64,000 nucleotides of DNA, taken from the NCBI GenBank assembly GCA_050951585.1, contig JBMNJI010000006.1:310001-374000 (forward strand), in the 5' to 3' direction. Below the pieces are notes generated by a model, which was not told the origin of the DNA, searched no databases, and saw nothing but the letters and a program-made list of their open reading frames with translations. This document shows, piece by piece, positions 9,144 through 18,060 of the stretch (positions are counted from its first letter, which is position 1; each line of letters begins with the position of its first letter). The position numbers and the translations under genes are program-made. Source of the stretch: UBA3937 sp050951585 (GTDB taxonomy: Bacteria > Bacillota > Peptococcia > DRI-13 > DTU073).

Positions 9144-9914
9144 TCAGGTAATCAATTCATAAATCGTAGTGAACATGTCACTGAAAGAACCAAGAAATAA
9201 ATAAACCAGCAAGGGGATGGTCACCAGTAAAACAAAGAAACCAATTATAATTTTTACCTGCAAACCAACCATGAAGATATTCATCTGTGGTACTGTTCTC
9301 GACATAATACCCAAAACAAAATCGGTAATCAGTAAGGCCCCCACGACCGGCATGCCTATTTTGCAGCCAATGACAAAAATATTACCGAAATAGGCGAGAA
9401 AACTGGAAATAAAATCGGGGCTCAATAAGAACGACTGCCCGACCGGGAAGGCGCGATAACTGTCAAAAACCGCTTGAATAAACAAATGATGTCCGTCAAT
9501 CAAAAGAAAGGCCAAAAGAGCCAAAACATATTTAAAGTTGCCAATTAACGGTGCCTGTGTTCCACTTAACGGATCAACAACATTCATCATCCCAAATCCC
9601 AATTGTGTATCAATAATCTGACCGGCAAGCTGAATCGCGGCGAAAAAAAACTGCACAATTAAAGCCAGGGCAATACCCGTAAAGAGTTCCATGACCAGTG
9701 TTAAAGCATAACCGGACAACGGCAGGTTCAGAGGAATATCACCGGCCAAACCCATCAACCAGGCAAAAAAGGTCAGCAGCATTAATACACTTACCCTCCA
9801 TTGCACAGGCAATGATTGGGTACTAAATACGGGGATAAAGGAAATCCCGCTAAACCTGGCTAATAGCAGAAAAAATCGATCCAATCCCGGCAAAAAACCT
9901 GCAAATAACTCCAC
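9144..9914 (-). CDS. fliR: FliR, flagellar export gate membrane protein
   Basis: 256 residues with about six membrane segments and the conserved core of the family (LALIVQFFFAAIQLAGQIIDTQ and a GFGMMNVVDP region). FliR assembles with FliP and FliQ into the helical export channel at the base of the MS ring. A 130-base gap rich in TTAATTAA-like sequence separates it from fliQ; I see no gene there. Confidence 0.95.
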   Translation of the reverse strand: MELFAGFLPGLDRFFLLLARFSGISFIPVFSTQSLPVQWRVSVLMLLTFFAWLMGLAGDIPLNLPLSGYALTLVMELFTGIALALIVQFFFAAIQLAGQIIDTQLGFGMMNVVDPLSGTQAPLIGNFKYVLALLAFLLIDGHHLFIQAVFDSYRAFPVGQSFLLSPDFISSFLAYFGNIFVIGCKIGMPVVGALLITDFVLGIMSRTVPQMNIFMVGLQVKIIIGFFVLLVTIPLLVYLFLGSFSDMFTTIYELIT

Positions 9915-10044
9915 TACCGTCTACACCTCTGTTTAATTTCTTCAATCTATTTCTTCTATTTGCTTAATTTACTTAATTAACTTAATAAGATTAATAAAAT
10001 TAATTAACTGGTTTTATTCTCTTTTCTTTCTTCAAGACAGGACT

Positions 10045-10314
10045 TCAATTCATGAGACTGGGGATAGCAGAAATAACATTCGTGGTAAAAGCGACCAGTA
10101 GATTCAACATCCAGGGTCCGAAAATAATTAAACAAATAAAGATCACAACGATTTTCGGGACAAAAGTAAGGGTTTGTTCCTGAATTTGCGTAGTGGCCTG
10201 AAAAATACTGATCATTAAACCGACTAATAAACTGGTCCCTAATAAAGGTACTGATAAGAGCAAAATTGTATATACCGCTTCTTTCCCGAGATATATTATA
10301 AAATCCTGCGTCAT
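10045..10314 (-). CDS. fliQ: FliQ, flagellar export gate membrane protein
   Basis: 89 residues, the family length. Two hydrophobic helices (about 15-38 and 52-75) flank the conserved loop FQATTQIQEQTLTFVPKI. Four copies assemble around the FliP/FliR core of the type III export gate. A longer overlapping reading frame on the same strand (10004-10393) has no family resemblance and is a frame shadow. Confidence 0.95.
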   Translation of the reverse strand: MTQDFIIYLGKEAVYTILLLSVPLLGTSLLVGLMISIFQATTQIQEQTLTFVPKIVVIFICLIIFGPWMLNLLVAFTTNVISAIPSLMN

Positions 10315-10350
10315 TTTTCAACACCTTACCTATTTCAAAGTACCATTTTA

Positions 10351-11118
10351 TTAGCGAAAACTCGTAATTAAGGACTGCACAACCAAATTCCAACCATCAA
10401 CTAAAATGAATAACAAAAGCTTAAAGGGTAAGGAAATCATCATGGGCGGTAACATCATCATCCCCATTGACATCAACGTACTGGCCACAACCATATCAAT
10501 AATGATAAAAGGCAGATAGAGAATAAAACCAATTTGAAAAGCAGTCTTTAATTCGCTGATAGCAAAAGCAGGAATCAGCACATGAGTAGGAACATCTTCG
10601 GGTCCCTCCGGTTTGGGCAATTGCGATAAATTAACAAATAAGGCCAGGTCCTTCTCCCGGGTTTGTTCGATCATAAAAGCCCGTAACGGATTCAGTGCAT
10701 TATGATAAGCCTCTTGTTGCGTTATTTCCTTATCCAAATAAGGCTGTAACGCATTCTGATTTATTTCAGTCCATACAGGGGCCATGGTAAAAAAGGTTAA
10801 AAACAAGGCTAAGCCGATTAAAACCTGATTGGGCGGCATCTGCTGGGTTGCGAGCGCGTTACGTAAAAATGAAAAAACAACGATGATTCTCGTAAATGAA
10901 GTCATTAAAATCAAAATAGCCGGTGCCAGAGTTAAAACAGTTAAAATAGCAAGGATCTGTAAGGTTAACACTACATCTTCCGGCTGGTCAGAAGAATCAA
11001 TCTCCAGCCCGATCCTCGGTATAGCTACTTCGGTTGCCTCTGCCTCAACAGGAAGGAAAAAGAAGAGCATCAGAACAAACATCACAACAAGAATCAGCTT
11101 CTGCCCTCTTCTATTCAT
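10351..11118 (-). CDS. fliP: FliP, flagellar export gate core protein
   Basis: 255 residues from the ATG at 11118. An upstream in-frame ATG at 11145 exists, but the AAAGGGGGG ribosome site sits between the two and fits the downstream start. An N-terminal signal peptide (hydrophobic segment, then VEAEATE) is followed by four membrane segments. Family signatures include TSFTRIIVVFSFLRNALATQQMPPNQ and the C-terminal MGMMMLPPMMISLPFKLLLF. It forms the pentameric core of the export channel. It overlaps the end of fliO by eight bases. Confidence 0.96.
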   Translation of the reverse strand: MNRRGQKLILVVMFVLMLFFFLPVEAEATEVAIPRIGLEIDSSDQPEDVVLTLQILAILTVLTLAPAILILMTSFTRIIVVFSFLRNALATQQMPPNQVLIGLALFLTFFTMAPVWTEINQNALQPYLDKEITQQEAYHNALNPLRAFMIEQTREKDLALFVNLSQLPKPEGPEDVPTHVLIPAFAISELKTAFQIGFILYLPFIIIDMVVASTLMSMGMMMLPPMMISLPFKLLLFILVDGWNLVVQSLITSFR

Positions 11119-11644
11119 CCCTATCCCCCCCTTTGATGATTTCATGGGATAGGTGCTGACTTTTGCGAAGTTGTTCCGCCAACTGCTGTTGAAAACGCTC
11201 GTGCTTTAATTCATCTCCATTTTTCCGTAAGGGGAAACCTTCTTTGAAAAACCGGCCGATTCTGAAAGGCATAATATTTTCTATTTCCTGCAGATTCTCC
11301 TTAATCTCCTTCCATTTGGGCGAATCGGTTTTAATTTGCTTTAAAATACTGATCTGACCATCGCTGACCGCCACAATACAAGTGAGATCATCCAACTCCA
11401 TTAAGTATAAACCACGATTGGGCCCAAGAGGTTGATAATCAAGGATCTTAATCCATTTGCGCTGATTGTCCCGCAGTTTCTGTTGCTGATTAATAATCCT
11501 TAAGATAAAGTAAACAATAAAAATGATTAAGAAAAGACTTAATATAATTCGAAAAAAAAGGGCGCCGACACTGGGTAACTCCATCACGCTATTTGTAGCC
11601 GACGAATCCGCCGTTAATGCTGAAAAGAAGATTATTTTATCCAT
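11111..11644 (-). CDS. fliO: FliO/FliZ, assembly scaffold for FliP
   Basis: 177 residues. A hydrophobic N-terminal region with one clear membrane segment (about 28-50) is followed by a cytosolic domain with the conserved ILDYQPLGPNRGLYLMEL pattern of FliO/FliZ. FliO helps FliP oligomerise and is not part of the finished gate. It sits between cheY and fliP and overlaps fliP by eight bases, the usual order in clostridial operons. Confidence 0.9.
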   Translation of the reverse strand: MDKIIFFSALTADSSATNSVMELPSVGALFFRIILSLFLIIFIVYFILRIINQQQKLRDNQRKWIKILDYQPLGPNRGLYLMELDDLTCIVAVSDGQISILKQIKTDSPKWKEIKENLQEIENIMPFRIGRFFKEGFPLRKNGDELKHERFQQQLAEQLRKSQHLSHEIIKGGDRDE

Positions 11645-11659
11645 ATTTCCTCCAACATC

Positions 11660-12022
11660 CTAAGCCAAAGCATTTTTCACTGCCTCCAAAACCCGTTCCG
11701 GTTGAAAAGGTTTGACAATAAAGTCGCGGGCTCCGGCTTTAATAGATTCAATAACCATAGACTGCTGTCCCATGGCACTGCACATTACGATACGTGCATT
11801 AGGGTCATTCTTTTTGAGCCAAAGGACGGCCTTAATCCCATCAAGCTGGGGCATGACGATATCCATAATCACCAGATCCGGCTTTAATTCGGCATATTTT
11901 TCTATCCCGACCTGACCATTTTCAGCTTCTCCAATGACCTCGTAACCATTTTTCGTCAGAATATCTCTGAGGATCATTCTCATAAATGCGGCATCATCGA
12001 CAATTAGTATTCGTTTGGCCAT
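11660..12022 (-). CDS. cheY: CheY, chemotaxis response regulator
   Basis: 120 residues, a single receiver domain without an output domain. The acidic pocket D9/D10, phospho-acceptor D54 (MDIVMP), the conserved Ser near 82 and Lys near 104 (VKPF) are all present. Phosphorylated CheY binds FliM and FliY in the switch. It lies between fliY and fliO as in Bacillus. Its kinase CheA is not encoded in this window. Confidence 0.95.
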   Translation of the reverse strand: MAKRILIVDDAAFMRMILRDILTKNGYEVIGEAENGQVGIEKYAELKPDLVIMDIVMPQLDGIKAVLWLKKNDPNARIVMCSAMGQQSMVIESIKAGARDFIVKPFQPERVLEAVKNALA

Positions 12023-12076
12023 TACATCTTAACCCTCCAGCCTTATCACTTTGTATATTTACCCTGGCTTTAAAGC

Positions 12077-13180
12077 CTATCTTAAGTTTCTAACCCTTTC
12101 TTCCGGCGAGATAATTCCGGTAACCCTGACCCCAAAATTCTCATCAATAACCACAACTTCCCCATGTGCTAACAGTTTCCCGTTTACTAAAATATCCACC
12201 GGTTCACCGGCTAATTTATCCAGTTCGATAATGGACCCATTAGTAAGCTCCAGGATATCTTTAATCTTTTTATGTGTTCTCCCTAACTCCACCGATAACT
12301 GTAAACCAATATCCATGATTAAGTCTAAATTAGGAGGCTCATTTTTGATCTGTTCCGCCGCCGTAAAATTATTAAATTTGACCGGAGATATTTCCACATT
12401 TCTGATGGCGTGGATTTCTTCCTTGGCGGGAGGACGTTTGCTACTGTTTTGCGGTTCAGCAACAGCTTTGGTCATTTCGTTCTGCTCAGTTTGGAGGACG
12501 GGAATATTACTATGAATAATTTCTTCGACGATCCTCTTGGCAGTAGAAACAGGTAAAATCTGCAAGATCTCACTATCAACTAATTCTTCGATATTAAACT
12601 GATAGAGAATCGAGACTACTTCTTCCGTGTTCTCCTCAAATAAAGCCGACTCATCCAGCGTCACGATCCTATATTCGGTTGGTGAAATTTCAATCGGTGT
12701 ATTAATAATCTGCGCCGCTGAAGTAGAAGATGCACCCATCATCTGATTCATCGCTTCACTGATGGCACTAAAATGAATGTCGCTTAATTCTTGAGGCGGA
12801 TTGCTACCATCTCCACCCATCATCAAATCAACAATGATTCCTATATCGTAAGTTTGCAGAAACAATATATTAGTACCTTCTAAGCCCTCTTGATACTTAA
12901 CTTTAAGCATAAAATAGGATCCCGGGTACTTTTCTTTAAGAGCATCAACTGTGGATGCCTGCACCTGCGGTGTGGAAATATTAATCTGCCTTCCTATAAG
13001 TGCTGCTAAGGTTGTGACTGAATTACCCATTGAAATTGTGGCAAATTCACCTAAGACGTCTTTTTCCATAGACGATAATAGGTCAGCCGAAATTTCTTGA
13101 TTCGCCGCGGAAGCTTCGTTTTGTACATCATTTTCCTTTAATAAGGCATTTATTTCTTCCTGTGACAACATGCCATTCAC
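12077..13180 (-). CDS. fliY: FliY, motor switch protein with CheC-type phosphatase domain
   Basis: 367 residues. An N-terminal helix (MLSQEEINALL) of the kind that binds CheY-P is followed by a CheC-like domain (about 40-215) and a C-terminal SpoA/FliN domain (about 285-360, with GEVVVIDENFGVRVTGI). Two phosphatase motifs are expected. The second is intact (S-x3-E-x2-N in FSAISEAMNQ). The first reads GEFATISMGN, with Thr where Asn is usual, so one active centre may be weakened. It forms the lower switch ring with FliM and dephosphorylates CheY-P. The stop lies two bases before the fliM... region boundary: fliM ends at 13183, just upstream in transcription. Confidence 0.94.
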   Translation of the reverse strand: MNGMLSQEEINALLKENDVQNEASAANQEISADLLSSMEKDVLGEFATISMGNSVTTLAALIGRQINISTPQVQASTVDALKEKYPGSYFMLKVKYQEGLEGTNILFLQTYDIGIIVDLMMGGDGSNPPQELSDIHFSAISEAMNQMMGASSTSAAQIINTPIEISPTEYRIVTLDESALFEENTEEVVSILYQFNIEELVDSEILQILPVSTAKRIVEEIIHSNIPVLQTEQNEMTKAVAEPQNSSKRPPAKEEIHAIRNVEISPVKFNNFTAAEQIKNEPPNLDLIMDIGLQLSVELGRTHKKIKDILELTNGSIIELDKLAGEPVDILVNGKLLAHGEVVVIDENFGVRVTGIISPEERVRNLR

Positions 13181-13182
13181 TA

Positions 13183-14163
13183 TTATTCCCCCTCGCTCTC
13201 CACTCTTTCTATCTTCACTGCCATCTTGTTTCCTATGATACCCGGTTTGCTACGGAACTTTAATTGTGAAGCAATATAGACATCAATTTCACTGTTTATT
13301 CTTGTTTCTAACGGAATCACATCACCCACTTGCAGATCCATTAATTCTTTAATTGTAATCACATTCGTCCCTAAAACTGCTGAAACAGGTATGACGGTCT
13401 TTCCCAGCGTTTTTTTGATGTACTGGCTGTGTTCCTCGGTATTTGTTGTATTCACACTACCAAACCAGAATTTTTTATTTAATTTATCCGCTATCCCTTC
13501 TAACATCAGACAGGGAAGGCAAATATTGATTAATCCTTCCACATCACCAATTTTTGTATCAATGGCAATTACTAAAACCATTTCTGAAAAGGCCACAATC
13601 TGCGTAAACTGTGGATTTGTCTCAATGGCATCAAAGGTGGCCCTGACCGGGTGAAGACTACTCCAGGCCTCATTAAAAAGCAAAAGAACCTTTTCGATGA
13701 TCTTTTCGAACACGTTTTTTTCAATTTCCGTCAAATGCCGACCTTTGAATGAAGCTACGCCGGGGCCACCGAAGACGCGATCAATAATGCTATAGCCAAT
13801 AACCGGCGAGAATTCAATAACACCTTTGCCTTCTAAGGGTGGCAAACTAAAAATGTTCATGATGGTTGGATTGGACATCGATAAGGTAAATTCCTCATAA
13901 GTAACTTGATCAATAGAAGCCACTTTGGCAGTAACCCTGGCCCTCAGAATACCGGAAAACAAGGTTGTTAATAAAAGGCAAAAATTATCATAGATGATCT
14001 GCACGGCATTAAGCTGTTCCTTGGAAAACTTATTCGGCCGACGGAAATTGTACAAGCGGAATTTATTATCGTCTTCCTGGATCATCTCATCGAGATCTAC
14101 CGTGCCCGCTTGCATCGCCGAAAGCAATACGTCTATTTCCGTCTGAGTTAAGATTTCACTCAT
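13183..14163 (-). CDS. fliM: FliM, flagellar motor switch protein
   Basis: 326 residues. The N-terminal CheY-binding peptide is LTQTEIDVLL (about 4-13). The middle CheC-like domain (about 45-225, with the conserved FGGPG turn) bridges FliG. The C-terminal SpoA domain (about 250-320, with LQVGDVIPLETRINSEIDVYI) contacts FliY/FliN. Cytosolic C-ring component. Followed two bases later by fliY. Confidence 0.96.
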   Translation of the reverse strand: MSEILTQTEIDVLLSAMQAGTVDLDEMIQEDDNKFRLYNFRRPNKFSKEQLNAVQIIYDNFCLLLTTLFSGILRARVTAKVASIDQVTYEEFTLSMSNPTIMNIFSLPPLEGKGVIEFSPVIGYSIIDRVFGGPGVASFKGRHLTEIEKNVFEKIIEKVLLLFNEAWSSLHPVRATFDAIETNPQFTQIVAFSEMVLVIAIDTKIGDVEGLINICLPCLMLEGIADKLNKKFWFGSVNTTNTEEHSQYIKKTLGKTVIPVSAVLGTNVITIKELMDLQVGDVIPLETRINSEIDVYIASQLKFRSKPGIIGNKMAVKIERVESEGE

Positions 14164-14218
14164 TTTTTATTCACCCCTAGCAATTGCGCTTTTCTGTACA
14201 CTGACTATTAATTCATGT

Positions 14219-14647
14219 TTAGGTCACAATAAACTTCTGAATATAAATATTTTTAATCTCACCTTTAGTCAAAAAAGCATTGATATTTTTCTTTAAAACA
14301 GTGATCAGTTTCGTCTTCCCCTCAGGGTCTAATACCTCTTGACTTTGCTCCATTAAGACCAGATTCACAATATGGATCAGAACATCTTTTTTCTCTTCCA
14401 ATTCCTGCGCCACATCTTCATCGGCTGCCTCAAAGGCAAACTGAGCTTGCAGGTATTGATTTGTCCTGCCATTAAAATTTACCGTGGTTTCTTCAATTAT
14501 AACTCTTGGTCCGAGCACTTCGGCCGGTTCCTTTTCAGCCACATTGGCTATCACCATTTTATAAATAAAAAAGCCGGAACCAAGCATCACTAATACTAAA
14601 GCCGTTATTAATATTAACACGATTTTTTTACTATTTTCCTCAGCCAT
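14219..14647 (-). CDS. fliL: FliL, stator-associated basal body protein
   Basis: 142 residues. One N-terminal membrane segment (about 8-30) is followed by a periplasm-side domain with the conserved YLQAQFAFE strand and a C-terminal IKNIYIQKFIVT tail typical of FliL. It forms rings around the stator and supports torque. Located between motB and fliM, as is common in Clostridia. Confidence 0.93.
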   Translation of the reverse strand: MAEENSKKIVLILITALVLVMLGSGFFIYKMVIANVAEKEPAEVLGPRVIIEETTVNFNGRTNQYLQAQFAFEAADEDVAQELEEKKDVLIHIVNLVLMEQSQEVLDPEGKTKLITVLKKNINAFLTKGEIKNIYIQKFIVT

Positions 14648-14665
14648 ACTGATACACCCTTTCTC

Positions 14666-15430
14666 TTAATGAGGTTCATTAATTAATAAGCTTTCCCGGA
14701 TCAGCACGATATCCACCCGGCGGTTTTTTTGGCGATTCTCTTCACTGGTGTTTTCGGCAATCGGATGGAATTCACCATAACCAACTGCGGAGAGCAGTTT
14801 TCCGGCAATGCCCTGTCCGGTCAAATATCTTAAAACATTAGTTGCCCGTGCCGTGGATAATTCCCAGTTTGAGGGATAACGAGCCGTATGGATCGGTAGA
14901 TTATCCGTATGTCCTTCAATTCTGATCGGACATCCTAAGTCCAGAAAAATCGTCGCTAAATCAGTGAGAATTATCCGCGATTCGTTATGTAATTCGGCAC
15001 TACTTTTCGGGAATAAGACTGAATCCTGAAAACGAATCACCATCCCGCGTTCCTCAATATTAGTGGTGACACTGCCTTGTAATTTGTGGTCTTCAATATA
15101 CTGATTAAACTTCTCTTGAATCGCTTGCAGTTTTTTCTGTTCCTCAAGATATGCCCGGTACTCTGCTTCATTCTGCGGTACATCCGGTATTTGCACATCG
15201 ATGCTTCCCGACTCAAAAAAATCATCTTCGATGGAAGATTTCCCTCCGTCTAAAACGCCTAACGCCCCTTGCAATGAACCGACTAAGGATCTCCATTTAT
15301 GTGCATCTAATGTGGAAAAGGAATACAATAAAACGAAAAAAGTTAAACATAATGTTACTACATCAGAATAGGTGAGTAACCAAAGATGAGTGTTTTCATG
15401 TTCATCTTCACATCTTTTATACCTCTTCAT
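14666..15430 (-). CDS. motB: MotB, proton-channel stator subunit with peptidoglycan-binding domain
   Basis: 254 residues. A short basic N-terminus is followed by a membrane segment beginning WLLTYSDVVTLC with the proton-carrying Asp at position 23. A plug/linker region comes next, then an OmpA-like domain (about 120-245) with IEGHTDNLPI and NRRVDIVL motifs. The sequence around Asp23 resembles H+-type MotB more than Na+-type PomB, but this is only suggestive. It overlaps motA by fourteen bases. Confidence 0.95.
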   Translation of the reverse strand: MKRYKRCEDEHENTHLWLLTYSDVVTLCLTFFVLLYSFSTLDAHKWRSLVGSLQGALGVLDGGKSSIEDDFFESGSIDVQIPDVPQNEAEYRAYLEEQKKLQAIQEKFNQYIEDHKLQGSVTTNIEERGMVIRFQDSVLFPKSSAELHNESRIILTDLATIFLDLGCPIRIEGHTDNLPIHTARYPSNWELSTARATNVLRYLTGQGIAGKLLSAVGYGEFHPIAENTSEENRQKNRRVDIVLIRESLLINEPH

Positions 15431-16241
15431 ACAAATAGCCTCTTCTTCTTTCTTCTAACTCTTTTCGGCGATACTCCTCCAGGATGTTTTTCTGCTTCGG
15501 ATAGAGGAAAGTCTTTAATTTTTCTTGGATAAGACGTGGATTTTCCCCTGCCTGAATCGAAAGCACCCCTTCGATGATGATTTGTTTAAGCAAAAGCTCT
15601 TGTTTACTGCGTGCTCTTAATTTGCCGGCAATCGGCAGACAGACCAGATTAGCAATGATCGCCCCGTAAAATGTGGTAATTAAGGCTAAGGCCATCCCCG
15701 GGCCTAACTTGGACGGGTCGTTAATATCTTTCAGCATCAGAATAAGACCAATCAAAGTACCTAACATACCAAAGGCCGGAGCGCAGGCCCCCATATAAGT
15801 GAAAATCCCCGCTCCAGTTTTATGGCGTTCTTCAACCATGGTCAATTCATTTTCTAAAATATCATGTACCAGGTCGGGATCAGTGCCATCAACAATTAGT
15901 TGCACCCCTTGCGCTAAAAAGGGATCGGTGTCTTCATCCTCAACTAAGGTCTGGTCAAGGGATAACAACCCTTCCCTCCGGGCTCTTTCCGCCATTTTCA
16001 CAATTTTAGCGATTACTAAATAGGGCTCAATATCACTCTGGAAAAAAGCCTTTTTCAAGACCTTCAAGACACCACATAACTGGGTGAAGGAATAATGAAT
16101 TAAGGTTGCACTAATCACGCCGCCTACGACAATTAATAATGAAGAAAAGTCCCAGAAAGTTAAAAGACTTCCCTTGTTTAGGATCGCACTCATAATTAGT
16201 GCTATCCCCGCAATAATCCCCATTATCGTTGAGAGATCCAT
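15417..16241 (-). CDS. motA: MotA, stator subunit
   Basis: 274 residues with four membrane segments. The large cytosolic loop (about 65-150) carries charged residues that contact FliG. The third membrane region has the conserved Pro in the CAPAFGMLGTLIGLILML segment. Part of the A5B2 torque-generating unit with MotB. It overlaps motB, which supports coupled translation of the two subunits. Confidence 0.96.
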   Translation of the reverse strand: MDLSTIMGIIAGIALIMSAILNKGSLLTFWDFSSLLIVVGGVISATLIHYSFTQLCGVLKVLKKAFFQSDIEPYLVIAKIVKMAERARREGLLSLDQTLVEDEDTDPFLAQGVQLIVDGTDPDLVHDILENELTMVEERHKTGAGIFTYMGACAPAFGMLGTLIGLILMLKDINDPSKLGPGMALALITTFYGAIIANLVCLPIAGKLRARSKQELLLKQIIIEGVLSIQAGENPRLIQEKLKTFLYPKQKNILEEYRRKELEERRRGYLYEEV

Positions 16242-16270
16242 AACAACAACTCAACTCTTTCCTCTAATTC

Positions 16271-16459
16271 TTAATAGGTATCGGTCAACTGTTTTTTGTA
16301 CTCCACTGCTTTGGTAACCACATCATCGATACTTTCCTTAACCATCATTTTTTTTCCGTTAATCAGTGTAACAACCGTGTCAGGAGTAGCTTCAATTGTC
16401 TCAATCAACTCGGCGTTAAGAATAAATTGTGCTCCATTAAGTTTTGTTAATTTAATCAT
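16271..16459 (-). CDS. flbD: FlbD family protein
   Basis: 62 residues, the family length (the same family as Bacillus YlzI). It has the conserved start IKLTKLNGAQFILNAELIETIE and a DTVVTLINGKK core, a small beta-rich domain. Function in Firmicutes is unknown; unrelated to the Caulobacter FlbD regulator. It sits between flgE and motA, its normal place. Confidence 0.93.
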   Translation of the reverse strand: MIKLTKLNGAQFILNAELIETIEATPDTVVTLINGKKMMVKESIDDVVTKAVEYKKQLTDTY

Positions 16460-16478
16460 GATTAATCTCCAACTTTCT

Positions 16479-16520
16479 AAAGCCGCCCCCAGCCCCGCTT
16501 CCGGAGCGGGGGCAGGCTTT
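16479..16520. other. GC-rich inverted repeat between flgE and flbD
   Basis: An outer arm AAAGCC (16479-16484) pairs with GGCTTT (16515-16520), and an inner arm CCCCGCT (16493-16499) pairs with AGCGGGG (16505-16511). It fills most of the 71-base flgE-flbD gap and is much more GC-rich than the surroundings. In the minus-strand transcript it comes right after the flgE stop. On that strand it lacks a U-run, so it is more likely a processing, stability or attenuation element than a full terminator. Confidence 0.6.
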
Positions 16521-16530
16521 ATTTAATTAT

Positions 16531-17961
16531 TTACCGACGGAGGTTTACCAGTTCCTCTAAGATTTGATCGGAGGTAGTAATAATGCGGGAATTAGCCTGA
16601 AAACCACGCTGGGTAATGATCATGTCCACAAACTCCTGAGAAAGATCCACATTGGACATCTCCAGGGTTTCAGGCTTAATATCACCGCGTCCGGCAATCC
16701 CGGGAATACCGATATTAGGTGCTCCGGAATTAGGGGAAAAATCATAAAGGCTGCTTCCTACTTTTAACAAACCGGCCGGGTTAGAAAAACTAGCCAGGCA
16801 AATCTGGGCTAGATTTCTTTTTTGTCCGTTCGTAAAGGTTCCGGTTAAGACTCCGCTTGCATCGACGGTAATCCCCTCTAAATCCCCGGCATTATAGCCA
16901 TCCTGGTTAGTATAAGTAATTGTGAATTCTCCGGCATATTCAGTGGCATTGCTATAATCTAAGGTTAAGGTCAAATCAGCCGCCCCGGGAATTGATTGTA
17001 CCGCCGTACTAACAGTGGAACTATTGAATTTGCCTGTTAACGAATCAAAAGTAATTGTTCCGGTTCCACCACTATTAAAGACATTATCAATCATCGTGGC
17101 AACACCCCAGGTATTGTCTGCCACCTTTGTATAGTAAATGTTGGCTGTGTGCACATCTCCTTTGGAATCAAAGATGGAAACACTGGTGGTATAATTGGGC
17201 GTTTGGTAATTGAGCGAATAATTGCCCGAAGCTGCGCCCGCCAGAATCGTCACTTCGCCGGTATTATGATCGATCGTATAATCGGCTGCATCCAGTACAT
17301 CACCGGTAGACTCATTCGTTACGGTAATGGTCGTACTAGGCAGGCATACTTTTGAGAGAGTAAGTGTCGTCGCTGTTCCGTTCGTATGGGTGGTATAATC
17401 GGTCTGAATATCAGCCGTAGCTTTGGCATCTAAATTCTTGCCAAAATCAATCTTACTTGTGGCCTTAGGCGGTGCGGATAATTGTGAGGAAAGATTAATA
17501 CTGACAATTTCGTCCCGCGGGTTTATCACCCCATCGGCATCGGCCAGGATTCCCTGCACACGCATCCCGTTAGCTTTATTGTAGAAGGACATATTAAAAT
17601 CAAAATCAAAGTTGCCTGCTCTGCTATAGTATGTTTTTAGACCATCTGATAACATGAAAAAGCCATCGCCCTCAATGGAAAGATCCGTATTTTTCCCGGT
17701 TGCTTCGGAACTACCGGAAGTATGCACCACATCGATGGAAGCAACGGTCATTCCCAGACCAACCTGGACCGGATTAATGCCAGCCCTTGTGGCAGTCGGA
17801 GCAGCAGCTCCGATCAGTGTTTCACTTAACAAATCCTGAAAAGCCACCCGGCTTTTTTTGAACCCGATGGTATTCACATTAGCGATGTTGTTACCGATAA
17901 CATCCATCCTCGTTTGATGATTCTTCAAACCGGATATACCGGCAAATAATGAACGCATCAT
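16531..17961 (-). CDS. flgE: FlgE, flagellar hook protein
   Basis: 476 residues from the ATG at 17961, which has AAGGAGGT at good spacing; the in-frame extension upstream reads through a GC-rich hairpin and is not real. The N-terminal rod/hook signature is SLFAGISGLKNHQTRMDVIGNNIANVN-like, split by no gap. The C-terminal flg_bbr segment is typical (FVDMIITQRGFQANSRII). The middle Thr/Ser/Asn-rich region (about 140-380) is the surface-exposed variable hook domain. Exported by the type III gate and capped by FlgD. GC-rich hairpins flank the gene on both sides. Confidence 0.96.
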   Translation of the reverse strand: MMRSLFAGISGLKNHQTRMDVIGNNIANVNTIGFKKSRVAFQDLLSETLIGAAAPTATRAGINPVQVGLGMTVASIDVVHTSGSSEATGKNTDLSIEGDGFFMLSDGLKTYYSRAGNFDFDFNMSFYNKANGMRVQGILADADGVINPRDEIVSINLSSQLSAPPKATSKIDFGKNLDAKATADIQTDYTTHTNGTATTLTLSKVCLPSTTITVTNESTGDVLDAADYTIDHNTGEVTILAGAASGNYSLNYQTPNYTTSVSIFDSKGDVHTANIYYTKVADNTWGVATMIDNVFNSGGTGTITFDSLTGKFNSSTVSTAVQSIPGAADLTLTLDYSNATEYAGEFTITYTNQDGYNAGDLEGITVDASGVLTGTFTNGQKRNLAQICLASFSNPAGLLKVGSSLYDFSPNSGAPNIGIPGIAGRGDIKPETLEMSNVDLSQEFVDMIITQRGFQANSRIITTSDQILEELVNLRR

Positions 17962-18016
17962 AACACATGACCTCCTTTTTTTATCACCGTAAGCCAGGTT
18001 CTGTCGTTCCCCGGCT

Positions 18017-18043
18017 GGGGCTTCCTCCAAGAGGTCCGGCCCC
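18017..18043. other. GC-rich inverted repeat in the flgE leader
   Basis: GGGGC (18017-18021) pairs with GCCCC (18039-18043), with an inner CCTC/GAGG stem (18024-18027 and 18031-18034). An alternative CCCC/GGGG stem overlaps it at 18009-18020. It lies in the 94-base gap upstream of the flgE start. Possible mRNA processing or stability element, or a partial attenuator. No U-run follows on the minus strand. Confidence 0.5.
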
Positions 18044-18060
18044 GTAACACTATTCTGCCA

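Noticed and set aside
10004..10393. 129-residue frame on the fliQ strand
   Set aside because: Different frame of fliQ and the end of fliP; no family resemblance, whereas fliQ in the other frame is unmistakable.
17962..18030. Upstream extension of flgE
   Set aside because: The extra 23 residues are read from a GC-rich non-coding leader; the ribosome site lies downstream of it, in front of the ATG at 17961.
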